Assembly (NCBI GenBank): GCA_004369085.1
Contig: ML210273.1
Span: 1-64,000, forward strand
Source: Coprinopsis marcescibilis
Lineage: Eukaryota > Basidiomycota > Agaricomycetes > Agaricales > Psathyrellaceae
DNA length: 64,000 nucleotides
Direction: 5' to 3'
The notes below the pieces were generated by a model that saw only the letters and a program-made list of their open reading frames with translations, was not told the DNA's origin and did not search any database. Shown here piece by piece: positions 55,013-64,000 of this stretch (position 1 is its first letter; every line of letters begins with the position of its first letter). A program made the position numbers and the translations under genes.

Positions 55013-57110
55013 CGTTCAGAATCCAGATAAAGCCTGCGAAATAAATGTCGACCGCAGTAAACAGCGAATCTCGCATCGTTGTCGTTCGGTTTCGTTCACA
55101 CAGTCCATTGCAGAATTTGATTCGTATTTCCAAAGCAATATATTGCCCAGAGGCCCAAAAGGTAACTGTTGGTGATGAGAAGCGCAAAGGAGACAGCAAC
55201 GATGTGTGATTGATCAGCTGGGCGGTGGACACGAGACTGCGAGTGAGAACCGCCTGACCAAGATAGAGCACAGAGAAGGTTTAGAGTGACGCCAGTTTCC
55301 TGGTGTAAGAGCAAAATAGAACATAGAAAGTGCGCGCAGCCGTATCTCGCTGTAAGGTGTCAGGGGACCCATAGGCGCCGATAGCATATCAGTTTATGCA
55401 CAGTGCATCTCGCGAACGCCCGGGAACCAGGCATTTGGTGGACATTTAGAACATTTGCATGTTTCCGCCATTGGGCGCCTGCTGGAGAGAATATATGGTT
55501 CGAATTGATATGATAAGATTGGGATGAACCAAGAGCCGCACTGAACGCGCGCAGCCAACCGATTAGCCAATAGCCAGTCTTGGGAACAGAGGTTTGGGCG
55601 GAGTATAGGGCAGTGCATTTATTGAGCTGAATTTAGCGCTTGGAAAGGTACAGTTCGCATGTCGTCAGGGTAGGATCCAGGTAAATGTTCATAGAGGGAA
55701 GAGAGGGAAGAGTGTGTTGATTGTGTCGCCTGAACGCGGATGTTGCGAGATGAGTGATCGGAGCGGAGATCAGTTCAGGGAATAGGCACCAGCACAGGCC
55801 GGAGGGCGAAAACAAAGAAACAGAGAATACATCGGATACGAGGGTCGGTCCAATGGGAAGCCCGGTAGGTTATTTTACAGTGAGCGTTCCGTGTGTCATG
55901 ATGGAGGCGGGGAAGATAGCTCAAGGTTTGCGCATTGGCCGCAACGCGGTGCTAAGAAAGGCAAAAGCCTTGAGGAGGCACTGCTCGTTTGTAAATTTGA
56001 ATGAATGCATGAGTGCCTGAGATCAAGTGTCACCGCTGAGAACATCAAGCGAACCATGTCAGTGTCAAGCGGAACAGACTGGTTCCCTTCTATTTCTTAC
56101 TCACCGTTCGAATCTATCAAGAAAACCGATCTGGAAAGGGAGAAAATGCGTGGCTCTGACATCGGGCTTGGAGAATGGTTGAAAGCTTGTGAGTCCCGAT
56201 CGCTGTGGCTGACCGAGAGATTCACCTACATGTTTAGATTGCTGATTAGGTGAAACAGTTTCTAAAAGCCGTTTACAGTCCTGTCCGGAGTCATGGCGTC
56301 CGAATCAGTCACTTGCATGGCGAATGTCATTGTAATCTACGTTGCCTGCGGTATTGGCGCCTATGGTCAAAATTGCCGATAATCTGGGCAAGTCCATGGG
56401 TGTACGCGGACCTGGGTGAATGTAGGCTTGCAATGATTAAGAATGAAATGAGCTTCGCATTCTCGTTACTCGGCTTGAAGCGCCCAAATTCCGGTGAACA
56501 AGGCTTCGCAATGCATTATGTGTGCGGTTAGTCGTCGCCTTACCGTGCGTAGGCGATATCTGGGTAGAGGTGGCATTACGTGGGAGTGATAACTGGCACA
56601 GTGCTCCTCTAAGTTTCAAGGCCTATTGAGGCCATTGACAGCGTCACATGGAGCAGTGTTATTGTCACCCGTCGCAATCGGCAGCCAGATATTGCACTGA
56701 GCGCAGTCGACATGCCTCGAGGCAATTAGTCTTTACGGATTTGATCTGAGGATGTTGAGACACACTCCGAGGACAGCTTGTTATAAATTTCCTTGTATTC
56801 TTCATCCCAATGGTGATCCACCGCAAACTCTTAGGAGGCGACCAAGAGGCGATGCGTCATGCTGCACGAGACTTGAGTAATATGAGTAATTTCTGGCCTC
56901 TGAGGACGAATTCTGTACATGCTCACCGATAGATAAATAATAGCCGATGCAATGTGCTGGTTCGACAGGCTAATTCGCCCCTTGTGTCCTTGAGGAGAAA
57001 GGAAAAACGAACGCTGTTACAGAGTCGAACTCGACGGTGTGCATCGCCACGTGGTTTGATCAAGCCGAGCTGACATCAGTCCGGCAAACCGTGGGAAAGC
57101 TTCACTGAAA

Positions 57111-58088
57111 ATGGGATCGGAAACGCGAAGCCTACACAGAGCTGACACGAAAATGTTTCCGGGTTCGTCTCCCTCCAATTCAGCTGGCTCGTCTAGTGAA
57201 CCCTCGTCATCTAAACTTCCCCAGGACCCCAGCAACTTGAGCGCATTTGAAAAATGGAGACGAAAGGCCATGCTCGTCACCGGACTCGGTGTCACGGATG
57301 AAGAGCGCATGCAGGACCTACAAGAGTCGCGGTTGCACTGGTGCGAGAAGGACAAGCAATACTTGATGCATTCCAGTGCGTGTCTGCCTATCAGTCTGGT
57401 TTCTCTGTGGCTGACTTTGAGATTTAGGCCCTTCGGTAGTCTTCATGCTCAAGCAATTGAAGCTGGCTGGCTGTGATGTTCCTTCGCAAAATATAGTTTG
57501 TGCACCTTGCGACCTTACTCGTTCTGGCGGCTTTGAGCACAAGCGCGGCGCGGTCGTACTATGTGCTGGCAACTTCTTCAACACCAAGCACATGGAGAAC
57601 ACCTTTGTCCATGAGCTGGTCCATATGTTCGACCAGTGTAGGTTCAAGGTGGACTGGACCAACCTTCGGCACCATGCCTGTAGTGAGGTGCGCATGGCCA
57701 ATTCTACCTCCAACCAAACCCCGTCTGATCGATCCTCGCCTTCTTAGATCCGCGCAAACAACTTGAGTGGGGATTGCAGATACGCACGGGAACTCCGTCG
57801 AGGGTTCTTTACCTTCTCGAAGCAACACCAGGTGCGGCTTAGCTCCAACGGTTGTACAGATGTTATATGGCTAAATGATCATCACAACTAGGCATGCGTT
57901 CGTCGCAGGGCTGTGGAATCGGTCATGAATAACCCTGGATGCCCCAACGAAGCTGCGGCTGAACGTGCAGTGAATGAAGTATGGGACAGCTGTTTTAACG
58001 ATACACGCCCGTTTGACGAGGTGAGCAGCCCGAGTTCATCCTGGCCTTCTGACGCCTTTCTGATGCGAATCATCGTCAGATTTATTAG
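57111..58088 (+). CDS. ATP23: Atp23 mitochondrial inner-membrane metalloprotease
   Basis: Exons 57111-57375, 57428-57687, 57748-57831, 57892-58020 and 58080-58088 encode 248 residues. The zinc protease motif HELVH is at residues 150-154. Family hallmarks are VCAPC (112-116) with SGGF, CAGNFF, the [12 protein letters not shown] segment, [11 protein letters not shown], a conserved [10 protein letters not shown] and the end [12 protein letters not shown]. In yeast, Atp23 trims the Atp6 presequence and acts as a chaperone in F1Fo-ATP synthase assembly, in the intermembrane space. The Ser/Pro-rich N-terminus has no obvious cleavable presequence, as expected for a twin-Cys imported protein. The last coding exon is nine bases (ATT TAT TAG) and is needed to complete the conserved DEIY end. 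Confidence 0.92.
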
Positions 58089-58455
58089 CGGCGCACCGGA
58101 ACAAATCGTCATGAGTGGAGCCCATTGGTCATGAGATTGGGATTAAGGCTGGATATTGGCAGGAGAGGCTGAACTCCTCTCTATTCTCTCCGTTTCAACC
58201 TTCAGTCCCTGGCCTTGGATCAAACTCGAGAGGGATTTGCAGAGGACTGACAGGCGAAAACGAGTCAATAGTTGATCAGGTTCATATTAGTTGAATTAGG
58301 GGCAGTGATCTCATTGTGTACTGTTGTTTGTAGTTCTGTTATAAAATTCTTGTGGTGGTCTGGCAGGTTTTCATCGTTCCCATCGTTCTCGCCGTTGTTC
58401 CCTTCCCACCACCAGCCAGACGTTTGTATCCCCCAGCGGATTCTACCTTATAACG
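58089..58455. other. Short intergenic stretch
   Basis: This is the 3' flank of ATP23 and the promoter of the Kre9-like gene. It ends in a CCACCACCAG/CCTTATAACG leader. Nothing else was recognised. Confidence 0.5.
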
Positions 58456-59282
58456 ATGTTCTCCAAAGCCAGGTTCGTGAAGTCGCGTTTGTGGGTTGTC
58501 TATGGCGCGCTGATAGTCTTTGTGGTTGAATGGTAGCCTTTTCGCCCTTTGCGCCGCACCCTTGTTGGCCTCGGCTCTCATCCTTCACGCACCGTCGGCT
58601 CCGACTACTCAGGGAGAAGTTACTATCACTTGGGATCAGCAGGCAGGCGACCCGTGAGTTTTGCCTGGATTAAGTAGTGTTGGCGATTTTGAACAGAATT
58701 TTTAGAGAGTCTTTCACCCTCGAGCTCAACCATCCGGATTTTAATGACGCCCTCGCCATTGCCAACAACATTGACCCAGCACGAGGATCCATCACTCTTG
58801 TCATTCCCGTCGTTGCTGCAAAGTGCGTCCTCTTCTCGGCTTGGGATTTCCTGATTTTCTCTATTGACGCTTTATTCCCATTCAGGGGTGGCTATACCAT
58901 CGAGGCCGTAAACATTGGCAACATCAACGACGTCTACAGCACTAGTCCAGAGTTTGCCATTGGTGAAGTCACCGACGCTTCGTCTATTACTACAGCCAGC
59001 GTTACTGGTTCTGCGTCAAATGGTGTTTCGACTGCAAGCAGACCCACGTGAGTTCATCTTGGCATTTCACACATTTCTCGTACTGACGGGAATCGTAGCA
59101 GCTCCAACACGCCTTCCGCATCGTCCGCATCGTCGGCTCGGTCTACCTCTGTCCCATCCTCTCCCTCTTCTTCAACTTCAGCCCCTCAGGTTACCAACCT
59201 GGTCGGCGGCTCTGGTGCCTCTACCACCTTTGTCTCCAAGGCCGGGCTTCTTGGCGCTGCCCTCATGGCTTTCTTCCTCTAG
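58456..59282 (+). CDS. Kre9/Knh1-like GPI-anchored cell-surface protein
   Basis: Exons 58456-58472, 58537-58653, 58706-58822, 58886-59047 and 59102-59282 encode 197 residues (198 if the alternative acceptor at 59098 is used). It has a signal peptide (SLFALCAAPLLASAL) and a Kre9/Knh1 N-terminal domain: a PSAPTTQGEVTITWDQQ start, FTLELNHPDF, and GGYTIEAVNIGNINDVYSTS. A long Ser/Thr-rich stalk follows, and the C-terminus is hydrophobic (AGLLGAALMAFFL), preceded by a small-residue site (GGSGAS), which fits GPI attachment. The family is found in beta-1,6-glucan/cell-wall surface proteins of mushrooms. The first coding exon is 17 nt and splits the signal peptide. The acceptor at 58705 was preferred to 58696 because the resulting DPESFTLEL matches the family better. 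Confidence 0.82.
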
Positions 59283-62200
59283 TCATACTGCTGCGTGAAA
59301 TCGTTGAGGACACGGCTATCATACCCACACCTTTCTACTATCATATCCATGGACGCGATGCATAGACTATTTTGGTTGTTCTTAATCTCCCTTTGTCAAG
59401 TTGGCACCTGTAATCGGACTTGAATTGTACATTTCATGGCTTGTATATGCTTTTCTCTGCCAACATATACCTCGGACTTTGATATGTTATGCCGTGCTCC
59501 TATCCCGGTTACAGGCGTTCTGGTGGGGTTATCTTTATAGGGCTCCCTTTCTGTGTCTAGACCTTATGATTCTGGCGAATAGCGGCTTGTGTAGCATAAA
59601 CTAGTACCTTCCTTTGAATCTACTCTCTTTGGTTAATGGTGAACGGTCTATTTTTAATGGATAAGGGTTGATTACCTTGTCGTTGCCTTTGCGGCCCTGG
59701 TGGGTGGGCGAGTGGGGCGCGTCACTCTATTTATATCTCATGTATTTATTTATATACCTGGCATGGGGGATCGGCATCACTCTTGAGTTAGACCACATGT
59801 TCAAAAGCTCAACATGTAGCCATCATATGTCGTGCCTCTCACTCCGGGGTCTTCTCACTGGTGTGCAGGAATAAGAGCGCGTCATTTAGAGCTCGGAGTA
59901 CCCGGTACGACTCTTCCACATCAGTGCTCTGCGTTCTGCCATTACTGGCAGGATAGTGACGCCACGAGAGAGTTCCCTCTCTACGCGTACTTCGTTGGGC
60001 TCTGCCTTCAGGCAATAGGGTCAGCTAGATACTATGTTTCGGGACTCGATTACCCGATGGGCTCTGGTGAAAGTCGTAAGCAAGGGTCAGATGATGATTT
60101 CATTTAACAAACCTCCGAGCGTTGCAAATAGTTGTACTTGGCTGAGACCCTGGAAAGATGTCGGCACGTAACCAGTCTTTTTCGAAGGCGCCTAGTACCG
60201 TGAGTGCCGGTAATATGATAGCGTTACCTCGGTCTTACAGGTATAATATGGATTACTGAATAAATTGCCCGGTGTGGGTAGTTTTGGGTTGCGTTATATA
60301 ACTTGGCTCTCTGAGTCCGGGCACTTAGTTCCCGCGAAAGAGCTACCCTGACTGACAGACATTGAGGCCCGGAAGTCGTAGCGGTCGGTAGTACATAATG
60401 GAGGTTGGCCACCAGAAATTTGTCTGGAACAGCGAGTTTGATAGTTACTACAGTCTTGATTAGCTGTTCTAGCGTATAATCATGCGGTAAGCTAAACGGG
60501 AAATGCTTAGGTTGCCGTTTATGCGGCGTGTCTGTCTCTGGCCTGTGCGCTGCTCGTCATCGCAGCTTGATATGAGCGCCTAATCTTATCAATAATCGTC
60601 AGCGTCCAGTACGTTATATATAACTCGACCCGAATTCTGAGTTGGATCAGGTTTGAATCGATCCAAGCAGATACTTCAACCGAGCGAGCCAACGAACCCT
60701 AGCGAACCGTGGACACAAGTTGCCACCACATTGAACCCCATTCAAACAGACATCGATCGCAAAACTCAGGACTTCCCCAAGTAACCACATTGGAAGCCAT
60801 GCCATAATGTCGCCGTAACTCAATTGAATTGCAAGGGGACAAGGGTTGATTATGTGTTTTGATTATGTACATTCCTGCGCTTGGAGCTCTGGCCCTCTTG
60901 TTGCCAATAATGTCATCCTATCCGTGGGTGTCGCATCTCGGGTGACTTTGATGATGGCTAGGGTCATTGAATTGGTCAGTCAATGGTCACTGGTAGAAGG
61001 TGGTGTAAAGTGTGATTGGTCCAAATTCACGGTTCAGTATTTTTAAGGATGTCATTGGGTCCATCGGGTAGCAGGGTGCCTGTTTATAAATAGAGCATCT
61101 GTAAAGCTATGATATAGTTGGATGCTGGTTCCAGCTTCCTGGTGTGCAAGGTGCAAGTGCATAGTAGCTAACCTTAATGTATTGAAAATACCTGCTAAAT
61201 AAGAGACATAGGGAGCTCCGTAAATGATAACCACATATCCGTTGTATTCAGTACAACCAATTTCGGTCCAGCCAATTCGAGCTTTCACTGGGCGCTCAAG
61301 CCACCCATCCACGTGCCCGAATATCTGGCGAGCTGTCGTCGCATAAAAAGCCACCATCACGCAGATAAGATCCCATATGATACGCCTCAGGCTCTGTATA
61401 TGTTAAGCAAAGAGGAATCTACATCTACAGAATAGCAGCGTGCCCACTGTACACGCTTCTTCGAGATAGTTATTCCCACCTGATGCTCAGTGCGTCCGGG
61501 AGAGGTTCTCCATCCCCTCTGAATATATGCTTTATCAGATAGTCAATTATCAGCCATCCGACTCTCATGTTATCGTACCATCTTGACAACACTCGTCGTC
61601 ATATATGAGTTCATCAGAGAAGAAACACGGACGAAATTGTTTCAGCTTCCCGCGTTTCTCGCATTACTCTTCTGAGCGCGTGCAACATTCAGGAAAAGGT
61701 TCCAGTGGACGCCAGGTGGATCGGTCGCAGAGCAGTAAGGGGGCAGTGAAGCATATCCGGAAGAAGTTTGTATGCGAGTCGTTCTAAAATCGCAGCCAGT
61801 ATCTACCGGACAGCTCGTGAGTCCCTTACTACAAATTTGAAGTACAGTTCAGAATCGAGCCCTCGCGTTGGCGACGATGCCGTCTCCAGCTGGAAAAGGA
61901 GAAAGACAAGCCCCATTTGTTGGATCAGTCAGGGAAGCTCTGTGTGAACGTTATATTTGATGTCTTTACTCGCAGTCAGAATGTCCATGGATTTATCAGC
62001 CCGAGGCTTATATAGGTTCTGCACCGTTATTTTATTATATATCATTACACATCGCTTAGATTAGACTCAAGATAGACTTGATCAGTGTCTGGGGGCTTAC
62101 ATGAGAAAGTACAACCCGAGTTTGTGACCTGCGATGGGAGCGTATCCCTCGGCCTGTTGCCGTCCCTTTTCTTTGATGCAGCTCACGTACATAGACACAT

Positions 62201-64000
62201 AACGTCATAACGCCGGCCAACGCATCTAGCTGAGCCTGCTCTTTCAGCCACGGCATTTCCTCTCCATTTTTCCTGTCTATCCATGCACCTTCTTTATCAG
62301 CACTGCTTTTTTGCTTCCGTCTGGAGACGTCCCAGGCTGTCTCCGGGTGGTATCACTTCAAATTGGCGAGATAAGCCAGGAGCAGTTAGAGGTCTCGGAA
62401 GGGGGTGCTCAGTGGAAACGTGGGTAAGTGGACTTCAAAGCGCCGGAGAGGGCATGCGTTCCCATTGCCTTTGATTTGGGTTCTTTAAACGGCCCAATCG
62501 CACGATGGACGGAGCAACGAACGTTCAATCGGCCGAGTATACATCGCTACGCTTCTATCACTCGCCGTTACAGTCATACCCAACTCGACTCTTGAACACT
62601 ATTATGTGCAATTCCGAGTCAATGGAACTGTAGTACCCTCAGCATGCTGCGCAGAAACGTGTGTACTGTAACACATTCATATTTTAGAACACCGGAGTCC
62701 AGCCAAAGAGACCGGTAGTAGCTGCTATGAGGCAACGCCCACTGTGCTGACATTGGCGATGTCACGGTAAGTACGCCCACCAACTGCCAACCGCTCCATC
62801 ATCACCATCATCATCATCAAAACCAGAGTTACTGGCCGCTACAAGCATAATTATATTGACCATGAGACAGGAAACGTGATGGATATGTGTCTAACTTGTG
62901 TGCCAAGTGACATGGTCATTGTTGTCCAGTTCAGTCCGTTTAGTATAGTAGACTGCTCCTCTGGTAATCATAGGACCCATGTCAAAGTGGAGCTTACCCT
63001 CTCGGGATGTGGGCAATGCTTATTGTCGGGAATTATGTCTGAATCTCTACGCATGCGACTCGCTTTAGGTCTGCTGAACTTGAAAGCTGAGAGCGCTGGG
63101 GCCGGGGTACTTGAAGCCGGTGAATTACATAGTTGGGCAGTATGGGGCTTCGGGGACGGCCTAAGCACTGCCCAAACGGTCGCTGCATGCCCGGCAGATA
63201 GGTAGGCAAAGGGATTATATGTAGGTTGTGTGTGTATCCTGAGGTTACTAAGGAGTTCGTCCCTCTCGTCAGACTGACAAATGCACCTGGAACAAAGGAC
63301 GTTCGAGCTCGCGGTCGTTTCTCACCGATATCACCTCAATAATTTCGTCTCGGTTGTCAATCTCGTTATGAAATATAAATACACATCCAGCTGAATATAA
63401 CTGCTGACAACTCAATTCATTCGCTCGAGAATCGGCTTGAAAATTCTGTATATGTAGAAAGAGTGACGTTAACCAACTTCAAGGACAGGATCTGAATGAA
63501 TGGCATTGTCACGCAAGTTTGAGATACATGACTTCAGCACAAATGAATTGGAATAAGGGTGAACGTGTTCGGTCATCAGTTGAGTTAAATATAACCTGAC
63601 TTGTAGTAGCCGGTGTGACGAACGGGCGAGTCTGGGGAAGCTTCAGAAGACTAACATAGCCCAGGTAGACTGACTCCCCGGTGTGATTTGTGAACAGCCT
63701 TACGGTTGTCGTTGGAAGAGTATGTCTTTACTTAGCTCAAACGTAAGTAATTAAACCTCTGAAGTGGGTGAGCGTGGGTAGGTTGTAAAGGAGACGGCTA
63801 TAGAAGCAGATTTCCGAGTATTGAATGCACGGTAAATGCAGGTTCCTTGATTTACGATAGAATTATAGCATGCCGATTAGTATTCGGGGCAGAGACTCGA
63901 ACCTCGAGGAAAGCCCGACAGTTATTTAGAGCCTGGGGATAGATCTCAATCAAGGAAGAAAATACATAACTCACCACCGAGTGTTTCTTGCGCTTGTCAA
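59283..64000. other. Gene-empty stretch of 4.7 kb to the window end
   Basis: Only short frames, no motifs. A CATCATCAC microsatellite lies near 62803-62819. A B-box-like TTCGAGTC element on the minus strand near 63897 lacks a pairing tRNA body. No transposon or gene can be supported. Confidence 0.5.

Larger units (their letters stand above)
51201..57110. other. Gene-empty stretch of 5.9 kb with simple repeats
   Basis: No family motif was found. It holds an AGAAC tandem tract at about 51350-51371, CT-rich DNA near 51710, a possible Pol III unit (51825-51935), an 11-G run (52790-52800), a TTATGTG triplet repeat (52852-52873) and a 13-bp inverted repeat (54558-54606). One 142-codon open frame is listed separately as doubtful. 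Confidence 0.5.

Noticed and set aside
62876..63205. 109-codon + strand frame near the window end
   Set aside because: No motif, no splice partners and no promoter features; it is consistent with chance.
63885..63910. B-box-like GGTTCGAGTCT on the minus strand, suggestive of a tRNA T arm
   Set aside because: The T stem has a mismatch and no matching 5' acceptor or anticodon arm is found within 100 nt.

Overview
The window is nuclear DNA of a filamentous basidiomycete, most likely an Agaricomycete. The evidence is many short spliceosomal introns (mostly 50-65 nt, GTRNGT donors), basidiomycete-type protein families (NACHT-ankyrin receptor, Agaricomycete-style F-box/leucine-rich protein, LVIVD-repeat secreted protein, Kre9/Knh1-like GPI protein) and intron-bearing tRNA genes. 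There are no prokaryotic operons, CRISPR arrays or intact transposons. Gene models were spliced by hand. For every complete model the coding exons sum to a multiple of three and read through conserved family motifs.

Layout. 1-5.4 kb: the 3' part of an annexin and a Cys-rich IBR-like zinc protein. 6.5-7.1 kb: three tandem tRNA-Asp(GTC) genes. 7.3-11.4 kb: a divergent pair, the mitochondrial complex I 49-kDa subunit (minus) and an MRH-domain sorting receptor (plus), sharing a 250-bp promoter. 12.1-13.8 kb: an unrecognised protein. 13.8-17.4 kb: gene-empty. 17.4-18.5 kb: an RRM-less CstF-64-like protein. 19.3-22.5 kb: a NACHT-ankyrin STAND receptor. 22.8-26.5 kb: a coiled-coil protein divergent from the SNF1/AMPK catalytic subunit. 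27.2-32.1 kb: an F-box protein, another tRNA-Asp, a secreted LVIVD-repeat protein, a truncated tRNA-Asp and a further full tRNA-Asp. 32.4-35.6 kb: an unrecognised protein and a Tra2-like splicing regulator. 35.6-43.7 kb: an 8-kb stretch without recognisable genes. 43.7-51.2 kb: a TPX2-domain protein, a 63-aa Cys-rich protein and an enoyl-CoA hydratase ending in a PTS1-like AKL. 51.2-57.1 kb: gene-empty with simple repeats and a possible Pol III unit. 57.1-59.3 kb: ATP23 mitochondrial metalloprotease and a GPI-anchored Kre9-like protein. 59.3-64 kb: nothing recognisable.

Most genes are ordinary housekeeping genes and do not form a pathway cluster. The most unusual material is in gene structure. 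The complex I gene needs a 2-nt internal exon (plus a 10-nt exon) to restore its reading frame and the residue spacing of its family. Several neighbours also carry tiny coding exons (9, 10, 17, 24 and 25 nt). The six tRNA-Asp loci (five full, one truncated) share an almost identical mature body but have introns of 0, 11, 12 or 13 nt that fall into two sequence types.
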